A stretch of DNA of 64,000 bases from Morinoia aosen (Eukaryota > Arthropoda > Malacostraca > Amphipoda > Talitridae). Where the stretch lies: positions 22,889,038 to 22,953,037 of the forward strand of contig CM059577.1 of assembly GCA_030386875.1 (NCBI GenBank), in the 5' to 3' direction. Position 1 is the first letter of the stretch. Each line of letters begins with the position of its first letter. The position numbers and the translations under genes are program-made. The notes below the pieces were generated by a model, which saw nothing but the letters and a program-made list of their open reading frames with translations, had not been told where the DNA came from and did no database searches. Positions 21,688 through 33,300 of the stretch are shown one piece after another.

Positions 21688-23821
21688 ACGTCAATAGTAT
21701 CTAGAAGACCAAGCAGCCGGCACTTGAAATTCCATGTGAGAGTTGATATGAGGAGTAGTACTACGTGAGTGGTGTAACTTAGATTAATACCTTAGTGCAC
21801 CGTAAGGTTGATATGTATGAACCCATATTAGGGCTGATAATGAAGTTTGCGTTTATTATACCATTTAGTAGCTGGTATTTTTGGATCATTTTTAGAGCTG
21901 GTATCCACGATACCACCTTGGCAGGGGCTCACACAACCGCAGTTGCTCAGCGACAGGTGCCGATAGCAAATACAACCCGCGGTAATTTGTGCGAAAGTAT
22001 GCAGACGCGTTCCCCACGAGATACCTGTGTAATTCGCATTATTAAACTTGCGTCTTATGTGAAACCGTAAATTGTTTACTCAGCTGCTATGAATGAGATT
22101 GCGTACACTCGTGTCCCTACTGCAAGTTGAATGCCGCGCTTTGGCACTTTTTCCGTGGCAAATTTAGGATGTCTCCTCCCCCTTTTCTTTCCTTCTCTGT
22201 CCCACTCTAGCCTGACACCTCGTTAATAATAGCTTGCGCGCGTTCTGACGGCTGTTAAATGCGCTGCTTCACAGCCGTCTATATTTAAGTCTGCGCTTAT
22301 GAAGAAGAGTTGCGCCAAAAAGCTTCTTACCACTTCGTGTGTTCACTAATGTTTTCGTTTATTTTTTGTGAAGCTCTCTGAGTAAAAAGTTGCCACTCGT
22401 AGCCGGTGATTTTGAAATTGATTTCCGACAACAGAAAACTCGCGTTTTTTTTCAAGTCAAAACGTATTCAAGATGCGATCCTCGAGTTTTATATAGTTGG
22501 CAATGAAATTCTGACAAAATGAGTTGCTGTTGTGAACCGTCTGAACGTTGTTTTGAATCTGCCCTCTATATCGAAGGTGCTATTTAAGCCCTAATTTTAC
22601 TCCGGTATCTCTGCGCCATGTGCATCGTCGGGCAGACGCGCTGGTCGGTCCTGTCGTAGCATGCGAGTTGGCAATGTTGTGTGTATTCTGCGCTAAATGT
22701 TCCATCTTATCAATCTTCATTCGTTATTGAAATGCGCCTACAGAAGTAAAAAATTGCATTATTCTCCTCCGGTCACCCGTATGGGGAAACAACTTATGGA
22801 AATTGACGCTCCTAAGAGGAATGCGAGGTCCCGAGCTATAGGGTGCGTACCCCTTCCTGTCGTTGAAATAGAACAGGTACATTGGTTTGTTACGGACCAT
22901 CTTTTCGGTTCAGTGCTGACCTGTTTTTCAGTACCTACTTCTTTCTTCTCCAACTTTTACCTTGTTTCATGAACTTCTTTCTCACCTTACTGTTTCTATG
23001 CACGTTGTGCAAAAATTTCGCGTTCCCTGAAGTCCATACTAAATGCTGCTTCCCTTCTCTCCCTGCGGAACGCTTTATTTTCTAGTGGTTATGGAAGCTT
23101 AAACTAATATCTAATCTAAAAATTTTCCGTTATCGGGCTGCGTTTTCACATAAGTTGTTCCGCTTGATTCTAGAGATGGCGAGAGCAAAAAGCTATTATC
23201 TGTTCAGTAGCCGATGGTAAAATGTCTCGTCGTGACCTGCCCAATTGTACGGCATTTATAAACTACGTGTATCTCTTGCACATGTTCGCTCGGACGTAAA
23301 TAGTTTTGGTCCTCTTCGGGCTGATCACAAAAAGTGGATGAATAATCGCGTATCTAACTTGTGTCCTGTGAAAACAATTTTTGTTTATAAATCGAACACT
23401 CCCGCTCAGCAAGACCCTCATTCGTTACATCTCCATTGACGAACAATTTGCCGAAACTGGAAGGTACCGATTTCGACTAGTATTGTTGAAACCTTGTTTT
23501 TATTTGACAATAAAATATTCAATTTCAAATACTTGTCATATCATTGAAATTTTTCCGCAAAATTACTATGATATTAAACGGCTACCAGTGGACCTTCTAT
23601 GGTTGGTGATCCCGAAACCCTGCATATTTTCAGTCACATGGCATCCGCACAAAAAATTCGATAAAATATCCACTCGCTAGTTGAAACGTTTCTCTTCATA
23701 ACTGAGAAATGGTTCATAATCAAGTTTCATTTCTAATTACAAGCTCACGCAAACGACAGTTGAATTTAACTCATCGTACACCCGCTACTTTTCCATCATA
23801 ACCGTGCAACACTGAAGCATA
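21688..23821. other. Intergenic, nothing beyond retroposon copy 6
   Basis: Mixed AT-rich sequence. No exon-like GC-rich segments. Confidence 0.4.
22775..23120 (+). mobile_element. Retroposon R1, copy 6 (diverged)
   Basis: Diverged copy: gcgaggtcccgagctatagg, the T-rich middle, ccatactaaatgctgc, and an end ggaagcttaaactaatatctaatct. The 5' part is rearranged and no target duplication was found. Confidence 0.72.
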
Positions 23822-23892
23822 CGAGGCCTGTCGAAAAAGTATCCGACCTTTGGCCAGAAAAAATACTTCAACAACCTGACGGGGTTGGGACC

Positions 23893-24259
23893 CTAATCCC
23901 CTTCAAAGTAGGCTCCTTGTGCTTCCACACACTTAGCCCACCGATCCTTCCACTGCCGGAAACACCTCTGGAAGTCTTCTTTTGGAATGGTGTTCAGCTC
24001 TGTCGTCGCGTTCCGCATTATCTCTTCTCTACTCTCAAAACGGGATCCTTTCAGTGGTGTCTTCAATTTTGGAAACAACCAGAAGTCGCAAGGAGCCAGG
24101 TCTGGAGAGTAGGGAGGTTGGCGAACGGTCGTAATTCCATGTTTGGCCAAGAAATTGCGGATCAAATGGGATGAATGTGCGGGCGCGTTGTCGTGATGCA
24201 AGTGCCAGTTGTTCGCAGTCCACATGTCTGGTCTTTTGCGCCGAACTGCATCACGAAGT
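23893..24259 (-). pseudogene. Mariner transposase C-terminal half, left arm
   Basis: Encodes RDAVRRKRPDMW, HHDNAPAHSS (second catalytic Asp) and PPYSPDLAPCDFWLFPKLK (third Asp, 34 residues on), the DD34D arrangement of mariner transposases. It ends in ...EGD and a stop. The first catalytic Asp and the DNA-binding domain are absent, so it is not functional alone. Confidence 0.88.
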
Positions 24260-24518
24260 CTTGGCCAAACATGGAATTACGACCGTTCGCCAACCTCCCT
24301 ACTCTCCAGACCTGGCTCCTTGCGACTTCTGGTTGTTTCCAAAATTGAAGACACCACTGAAAGGATCCCGTTTTGAGAGTAGAGAAGAGATAATGCGGAA
24401 CGCGACGACAGAGCTGAACACCATTCCAAAAGAAGACTTCCAGAGGTGTTTCCGGCAGTGGAAGGATCGGTGGGCTAAGTGTGTGGAAGCACAAGGAGCC
24501 TACTTTGAAGGGGATTAG
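24255..24518 (+). pseudogene. Mariner transposase C-terminal fragment, right arm
   Basis: A second, shorter copy on the other strand, beginning at VLAKHGITTVRQPP and keeping only the last catalytic Asp. It lacks the HHDNAP block found in the left arm. Confidence 0.85.
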
Positions 24519-25138
24519 GGTCCCAACCCCGTCAGGTTGTTGAAGTATTTTTTCTGGCCAAAGGTCGGATACTTTTTCGACAGGCCTCGTACGAGATCTA
24601 ATGGGGCAGATTGGAATACAATACAGTACACATGCTTGACCATTAGGGCATCTATCATTATTATCAGTGGAGTTTTACTACTCAAGACGGTTCACTGTTG
24701 TATTTGCTAATTGCCCAACAACTTATCAGGTTTGACATGATCATTGTTTAGTCGAGTAACAAAAAATTGATTTTCATCCCACGTTTACATCTGAACTTTG
24801 ACAGATGGTTGGAAAAGTAGTGATGTGCATTCAAAGTTCTTACGAGGGAAAAATAGTCCTTCTCTTCACACTGATCCCTCTGTAACTGCTCGTCACTCAG
24901 CACGGTGAAATGTTAATTTAAGAATGTTTGACATCTTGTCTTGAATTGCGACACATAATCCTCGAGACGTAGCTCTCTAGAAAGCAACAATGGTTCGTTG
25001 CTTGTTCTGTCCGACCATTCCTATTCTCGCGGTCAATATGATATCTGAACATCAGGACTGCAAATTTCCGTGTTCAACGCAATTTTATACATATAGCAAT
25101 TCATATAGATGTTCTCCTAGTTCAAAAATTGAGGAGTT

Positions 25139-25463
25139 TAGTTTATTAGTTAGTTTAAGCCTCCCTATCCTAAACAAATGAGATGTAAAGAGAGGAAGGA
25201 AGAAGGCACCATTTAGTATGGAGCTAAGGGAACGTGGAATCTATGCAGAAAGGGCACAGAAACAGAAAGCTAGGAAAGAAGTTCATGAAACAAGAAAAAG
25301 TTGAAGAAGAAAGTGGTAGGCGGTGAAAAACAGGACAGCAGTGAACCGAAAAAAGATGGTCCGTAACACAACAAAAACCTATTCTATTTTAACAAAAAGA
25401 AAGCCTACCTAACCTTTAGCTCGGGCCCTCACATTGTCCCCCTGGGAGCGCTAATTCCCATAG
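25139..25463 (-). mobile_element. Retroposon R1, copy 7 (reverse orientation)
   Basis: Closely similar to copy 5 but on the - strand. It is flanked by TCAAAAATTGAGGAGTT (25122-25138) and TCAAAAATTGAGGAATT (25464-25480), a 17-bp duplication with one mismatch. A recent insertion by its low divergence. Confidence 0.88.
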
Positions 25464-25480
25464 TCAAAAATTGAGGAATT

Positions 25481-28400
25481 GACAACAGATACAATAAACA
25501 AATATGATGTTCTATCAAAAAATTCTTAATGGAGTTATTAAAACAGTTAAGAAAAATCAGTCAATTTTGAACAGAAGGGTTACATTGGCATACTTATAAA
25601 AACCTGGTCACCCTCTAGACTTGCTTGACGCCTTTCATTAGTAATATAGATGAGGCCAATATTTCGCACCCTGACTTTACTCTTTACTAATAAAGTCGAG
25701 AAAAACTAGTAATATTATGAAAATGATTCATTAGGAATACCCATTTTACGAAGCCTCTTCCTAAAAATTAGTTATAAAAGAAACTTTCTTCACGGCGTCA
25801 CGTGTTAAGTTAAATTAAAAGCACGTTGAAGTACACCAAGAGTTAAGATGACAGCCAGCACACAAAAACGACCCATAGAGCTTTGGTTAGTTCAAGACCC
25901 AACAGGAATGAGGGCAAAAAAATACAAAATACGGATAGAATATTTATATATATATGTCCGCATATATAGAAGCCAATACAAAAAGCCAGGCCATCTTCTA
26001 AATGATCCCTCGATACTACAGAGCGCATCTCGAGAGTTCAGACGGTCCATTAAATATACTCAGGAAGATGTTACGTCTATATTAAAGTTCACCGGACACA
26101 GGGAAACCGCTAAAGTTTATTTATACACGTGATTTGGTCATTTCATGCAAGAGAACAAACGTGAATCAAGTTGGGTGTTTTGCTATCGTCGCTGTTAGGT
26201 CACAGGACCAGCCAGCAGCCATTGTTTTGAGAAGAGAGAACAAAATTTTCACACAAACACTCGGAAGACGAGCCTTGTGGTGGTTTCAAAGAAGACAGCT
26301 TCCGCCATCATAAACTAACGAGGACAGACACTTGAAATGATTTCGAGTTCGCATGGCAATGATTAAGAAAAATGTTATTTTTCGGACTGAGCAGTTGAAT
26401 GAGCTCGATTTCGAGCTAAATGAGAGAGGAAGAAGTTTTGAAAATGTTATGAAGGGCACCTATCCAGAGAGCAATGCTGCAATAAGAAGAGAAAGTTGAA
26501 ATAAGCTGTCAACGAAGCAGAAGGTTCGTCCATAATAGAGATGAGGATGACCGACCATAATGTCCAGCGTAAAGCAAGGTCGTGAATGCGCAAGTAACGT
26601 TTTATTATGGCTGGAAAACAGGACATCATGAATGACCCATGGCCCACGCTGGAACATAAGTGTGGACATTAAAAATGCTTTCATTACAGTATAATACTAG
26701 AGGTCACAACAACGGGTTCATAAAATGAAAGAAATGCAAGATGAATCGACAGCCCCTGCTATGCTGTGGGCTCTCGGCGCCAGTCGAGTGCACCTCGCGC
26801 CTGTCGTCAAATTTGTCGGTGTCAATTAACCACAATCCAGACTCGTCAATAACCAAGAGCCGATCAGCGCTTACAGCAAGTACACACCGACATACATGAT
26901 CACTGATCCCTAATTACAAGAATGACGCGGAGGATTTGTCCTGCCCTATTACTGCACACTTGTTTGAGTGATCAATCGGTATCAATTACTTTGTTCTTGC
27001 CAGGTTGTCAATAATTTAAGGTCTCTAAAAGATCTATAGCAATTTCTTAGCCGACTTTTTTGATTTATAGAAATGTCAAATATAGCTCTTCAAGTACAAG
27101 CACATGGCTTAAATGCGGCAAGTCCCGCACGATACTTCGCAAAAATGTAGAGTAGAACGCCAATAGAAGCAACACCAAATCATTCGTAGGTCCTCAAAAA
27201 TTTCCACAAAAAGCAAACATTTGACCGGAGGATCGCGACCAAGTTTCAAGTACGAGCGGCAGGAAAAAGGAGAACAAGTAACTCTGTACACGAAAGATGC
27301 ATGAACTACAGTCCCGAACTGTATCTTGCGGTCAGGAGCGTATCCTCCCTACTTCGACTGTCCACTCGAATGCAATGAAGAACAAGCGACCTTTAGACAT
27401 CTAAGAACAACCACCGGATAGCCACAGCCAAGCAAGTGCATTTCATGTGGCCAGAATTATAGGAACCTGTTTGACTTAGGTAAAAAAAATAACTATTTTA
27501 TACTGTGTGTTGAGCGGCTTCCAATTGTGCCAGGAATATTTTCATACGGTATTTTTTGTTTCCATTTGTGTGCTATCCGCACAACTTGGCCGCGCGCAGC
27601 ACAATCCAGACAAGCAAACCTCGCACGACGACGGAAGTAAATTGGTAAACACTAATTTACTCGGCATCAAGTACTGGCGCACCCTGAAGTGGAATTCGGG
27701 ACTGGAAGACTTGGTTGCACATCGAAGCAGCAAAGCTCGTCGCGATATCTGGCCGCAGGAATGTAATAGGAATATAACCAGGAAATAACTGTATGCTAAA
27801 TATACCGACAAGATACAAGTACCTTGTGTAAAAATAAATTCTACTGAACTTCAACCGACAAACAAATTCAATCAATTAATGAAAGAAACAAAACCTATGC
27901 GAGGATAATACCATCATTTCGCATCAATATGACTTCTAGGTTGAATCTAGGAGAAAAATTGAACATTTCCATGCAATAAAATCTAATTCTACCGCTGGCA
28001 AATTCCTGAAGTAAATTGGAAAACCAAGAACACAAACGACTTAAGAACTAAAAAAGACATGAGAGCTTCGTGAGTGCAGAAAAAAGGAATTGCATGTTCA
28101 CCTCAGACCGGGCAACGACTCAACTTTCGGAAACAATCTGAGCATGCAAAGACGAAAAAAAATTTTCTTCAAGAACTGAAAAGCCAAGACTGACCCCCAG
28201 TATCATATAAAATTCAAGAGGCAAAACTCACTCCTGCGATTGTCGGCATAAATGAGAAATAGATTTGACTACGTTGATAAATTGATTCGATTTGAAAGAA
28301 ACTCAAAATGAGGCCGCGGTGGCGAATGAACATGGCCAACCACAGGGCAGCTTCCTGAAGAATCATTTTGTTATTGTTCTTATATTTATCGTAGCAACTA

Positions 28401-30216
28401 TAGTTTTAGCTCCTTGAGGAAGACCCGTTCACGGAAACATTAGCACGGCGAGGGAACACAAACACGTCAGACTGTGAACGCGCGCACCAAGACACACAAA
28501 GCAATAACTTGAGCGCTAAACCAAGTAAGATAAAATAAAACAAGTGATGCGGAAATCGTAAAGCTCAGATCAAATGATACAACTGTGTCAAGTGACGAAC
28601 ACTCACGAACGGATTTAGCAGAAGCACAAGATCAGCAAGGTGATGCGAGGGCTGGAAATAACGAACCTAGATAAGTCACTTTGCTGACAGACTAATTTTT
28701 TTTGAACAGAGTAGAACAAATGAATTAATTTCGAATTTCAAACAAAGTGTTCATCGAAGGTGTGTGAGAATTTCATAAAAAGAACTCTAGATAAATGGAA
28801 AACAGTGCGCTAGCTTCTTCAGTAAAGGAACTAAATTTCCACAACACTGAGCCAAGTAAACGGAAAACACTACTCAAAGGAACCCATCATGCACAATGCA
28901 AATGCTCATGCAATACAGGAATTACTACGATCTGAGCCAGCAACACGCAACTAAATATAATATTATACATAGAAGCAAAGAGAAAAAATAATCCACATCT
29001 CAACGAAGCAAGTAGTGATACAAATTACATTTCACGTAATTTCTTCTTTCACGTCGGGCGATAAACAATAAAACTATACTAGGAAATAAGACGCAATGCA
29101 TCATGAACAAGGCAACCAGATAAAAATGTAAGCAACTCGAGTTTCCACTGGAAAAAGGCCCTGTTAGTAGGCTCAAGGGAGGTACTGGAGGCTATCTCAA
29201 GACCATAAAAAATTGAATGATACCGTTGAAATTTTAAATTTAAATCTTCGAGAATTAATTGTAGGCCACTGAAAACGAACATTCAGGAAACTTATTAATA
29301 ATGGAGAAAATTATTGAAAAAAAATTATTGTTGGTACAGAAGAACCTTAGAGAATGTTGAAAAGTATTCGTTACTAAAAGAAGTATGAAAGATGCGAAGT
29401 GCAATACGTCCTTAAAACTAAAGAAGCGATAGTAAAGAACACGCAGCTTATTCTCATTATAAGGCACTACAGTTGATAGGCATAAACCCTCGTCTCCTCC
29501 AAACCCTTCTCTTCCTCCACAGTTTCACCTTTTTCTTGTCTCGACAAGAACCTCTTCCGGCCTTCTCAGTACGCGTGTCGTCTCAGGCTCTCTTGCCCCA
29601 ATTTACGCCACCTTCCCATTCTTTTATGCCTCCACAACTCACCGCAACTCTTCAGCTCCACATTACCATAATTATAGTTATATTTGATCTACAGAGGGCA
29701 CGTCGCCAACGGGAATTTATTACCAAGTAATTTGCCAGAGCAACATCGCTCGCTATCGCAATTAACTTCAGATCAATCTTTTATGAGGAACAAAAGGAGG
29801 AAATGAACGTCAATTCAAATGAGAAACCTCTATGTATTTCACAGAATTGGGGAGATTTTTTAAATTTACCTATATGACGGATACACTACATATACCTGTG
29901 TGGGATAGGTAAGAGCAAGAGTTGTGTGATGAGCATGCACGAGCTCAGCACATGTGCAGGAGGGCGCACGTACGTATCGCTGGAGAGGTGAGGAGGATAT
30001 ATGTCTCACTCCACAGCAACACGTATGGGAACACTCTCACTACACAGAGGCATGAGCAAATTCATACGACTATCACACTTTAACTAAAGAGCAATACGTG
30101 TGATGCTTACACCACAGAGTATGTACTCGCATAGAGTCTACCCACGTGACACAGGCACACAGCATGTGCAGAGCTCATCCACGCCACACAAGACGTGCAG
30201 AGTTCTCAAACACAAG
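25481..30216. other. Intergenic, no gene recognised
   Basis: 4.7 kb of A-rich sequence without recognisable repeats. One 93-codon frame at 27507-27788 (+) has a signal-peptide-like N-terminus (see findings). The last ~500 bp are probably the TMEM59 3' UTR. Confidence 0.4.
29716..29721 (-). terminator. Candidate TMEM59 poly(A) signal
   Basis: AATAAA on the - strand, ~500 nt after the stop. Position-only support. Confidence 0.25.
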
Positions 30217-30360
30217 CTACACAGAGGCGTGCGTGAGGGCGAGGTCGTGCTTGTTAGGTAGGGGCGCGGCTTGGTCGTCCTCCAGCAGCGACAGCTTCGT
30301 GAGCTCCTCAGGCCGCACCAGCTTCAGGGGCTCAGACTGCACCGCGATCGCCAGGTTGGC
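30217..30360 (-). CDS. TMEM59: TMEM59 exon 8 (residues 291-337, cytosolic tail)
   Basis: Encodes ANLAIAVQSEPLKLVRPEEL and the C-terminal PLPNKHDLALTHASV, then TAG at 30219-30217. The end aligns well with the vertebrate PLPTKxNLAH tail. Confidence 0.92.
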   Translation of the reverse strand, partial: ANLAIAVQSEPLKLVRPEELTKLSLLEDDQAAPLPNKHDLALTHASV

Positions 30361-33300
30361 CTGCACACACAACAAGGCAATGAGACGCATGACCTTTACA
30401 GAGACGTCATGGCGACAGTAACACCTCACACATACAGCACTCTTTCATGAGCAAACAAAACGAGAAATGTGCGTCAATTCAGGTGAGAAACCTCTCGTAA
30501 GAATTTCACTGAACACATACTTCCTAAATTGGGTACTGAAAAACGTCAGTATACAACAGCATATGTGCTAGCAAGAGCCACAGAAGAATAGAGACTCACA
30601 GCTTTGGCGGCCTGCCTGCGCTGGTGGCGGGCGACAGCAAAGCAGTAGCTAAGGGCAAGCAGAGAGAGGGACACGGCAGCGAGGAGCAGCAGCAGGTGCA
30701 GCAGGTAGGTGTAGCGAGTGCCATGCAGCGACACACGCGTCACTGTCGTCTCCTCCTCGGAGGTCGGGCTCATGGAGGCATCGTACACGCGGCTGCTGAA
30801 CGGGTTCAGGTTCTCCAGCGACCACGATGACGATTCTGCACAGATACAATGTTGCGTCATGTACAAGGGACAGTGCATGTTGTCCAAAAGCCTCATCTCA
30901 ATGCAGCTCATTTGAAAACTTGTTTGCAGCAGCTTATGTTTCTTGTTTTTCAATATGGCCAGTAGAGAACGAGAAGTCGATTATATTAGATGTTAATTTA
31001 AGCCACCTTAACTGCTGAAAAACAAAGCATTCCAAAGAGAGGAAGGAGGACGGCCCTATTTACTACGGAGATACGGGAATGTGGAATCTATGCACAAGGT
31101 GCGTAGAAACAGTAAGTTGAGAAAGAAGATCATGAAACAAGATAAAAAGTTGGAGAAAAAAGTAATAGGTGCTGAAAAATAGAACAGCAGTAAATAGAAA
31201 AAAGGCCATCCTTAACAAAACAAGAACACTTTATTTCAACATAAAGAAAGGCCACCTAACTCTGAGCTTGAGATCTCACTTTTTTCCTCTGGGAGCATAA
31301 TTCTTATAGATACAACAGTTTTGTCCCGATGAGGAGTGAGCATAATATCGGCACAAAAATAACATGGGGACGATGCTGAAGGTCCCCTCTATCAAGCAAA
31401 TAAGCTCAACAGCACTGTTCTCATGAGATGATGAGTGTTGCAGCGCGCACTGACCTCTGCTGGCAGGATCCTCGTCTCCCTGGAGGGCGGGAGGCTGCGG
31501 CTGCTCACCACACTCGTCCTCAGGGCCCTCAACAGGGGAGATCTCCACCATCACCTGCACCACAACACGCAGTTAACTCGCGCTCAACTCTACCACCAAC
31601 CGAGCTTCATGAGACTCAATGAGTAACTCAACTTTAAGAACATGTGAACAAAGACACGCGATTCGTTTGAAAGATGATCGTGAAGAGTAAAATCTGTAAC
31701 GTTCAAATGAAATCAGACAAGTACTTCTCTAAAATTACTGGAATTGGAACAATAACACATAAGCGTGATTTTCCTCAAATTTTCTTACCACAAAGGCTAC
31801 TGAAATACAGTAGTAAAACTATTTCAAAAACGCGGAAGAAGTATAGATGGCATCGCTTAGAAGATTCAGAGGCAGGCCACCCACCACCAAGCCAAGTAGA
31901 GGCAGGCCACCACCAAGCCAAGTAGAGGCAGGCCACCACCAAGCCAAGTAGAGGCAGGCCACCACCAAGCCAAGTAGAGGCAGGCCACCACCAAGCCAAG
32001 TAGAGGCAGGCCACCACCAAGCCAAGTAGAGGCAGGCCACCACCAAGCCAAGTAGAGGCAGGCCACCACCAAGCCAAGTAGAGGCAGGCCACCACCAAGC
32101 CAAGTCGAGGCAGGCCACCACCAAGCCAAGTCGAGGCAAGCCACCACCAAGCCAAGTAGAGGCAGGCCACCACCAAGCCAAGTAGAGGCAGGCCACCACC
32201 AAGCCAAGTAGAGGCAGGCCACCACCAAGCTAAGTAGAGGCAGGCCACCACCAAGCCAAGTAGAGGCAGGCCACCACCAAGCCAAGTAGAGGCAAGCCAC
32301 CACCAAGCCAAGTAGAGGCAAGCCACCACCAAGCCAAGTAGAGGCAAGCCACCACCAAGCCTCATAGAGGCAAGCCACCACCAAGCCAAAACGAGGCAAG
32401 CCACCACCAAGCCAAAACGAGGCAAGCCACCACCAAGCCTCATAGAGGCAAGCCACCACCAAGCCTCATAGAGGCAAGCCACCACCAAGCCTCATAGAGG
32501 CAAGCCACCACCAAGCCAAAACGAGGCAAGCCACCACCAAGCCTCATAGAGGCAAGCCACCACCAAGCCAAGTAGAGGCAAGCCACCACCAAGCCAAGTA
32601 GAGGCAAGCCACCACCAAGCCAAGTAGAGGCAAGCCACCACTAAGCCTCATAGAGGCAAGCCACCACCAAGCCAAGTAGAGGCAGGCCACCAACAAGCCA
32701 AGTAGAGGCAGGCCACCACCAAGCTCCATAGAGGCAGACCACCAGCAGAGGAGCCCCTTAACTCAGAGAGGAGCGCACCTCAGGGCTGGACTCGACAGCC
32801 ATGATGGTGTTGTCGTCACGCATGAAGTAGGTGAGGACGGACTTCTTGAGGATGCGCAGGTTGCACATGACGCTCGCCACCACACGCCGCACCTGCATCA
32901 CGGGCCGCACCAGGTGCACCTGCAGGCCTTCTCCCTCGCCTGCTCAACAGAATGGTTTTAGCTCCGTATACTATTTTGCACACAAAATTGAGGCACATCA
33001 CTACTTCAATACGATTTCGTTTTAACTAAATCGGAGTTCAGATTTTACTTCAATGATTGCAGCTCTATGTTTGTGATCGGAAGTAAGATTATCAATTATA
33101 ATTATTAACACCCGCCTGAAATGATCTTGTACCAAGTTTCATCAACAACCAGGCAAGAGCTCGAGATATCTGGCAGTGAGTGTAACATATTTGAAGAATT
33201 TACCACCGAATATCCCTACTTAGTCTGATAAGGCGAATAAAGGAAACATCTTTATTTATCGCTTCATTAGTAAGTGTGAGCTCATTTAAAATTAAAGATT

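Larger units (their letters stand above)
23822..24589. mobile_element. Inverted-dimer mariner element
   Basis: Ends CGAGGCCTGTCGAAAAAGTA and its exact reverse complement, with TA target dinucleotides at 23820-23821 and 24590-24591. The element consists of two copies of the 3' half of a mariner transposase gene facing each other. The arms are nearly identical for ~330 bp and meet near 24247-24258 at a short shared gcatcacga. It has no 5' half, so it is non-autonomous. Confidence 0.88.

Noticed and set aside
31775-32488. VVACLYLAWWW-type 130-237 aa frames resembling membrane proteins
   Set aside because: Product of the 26-bp minisatellite in TMEM59 intron 5; hydrophobicity is accidental.
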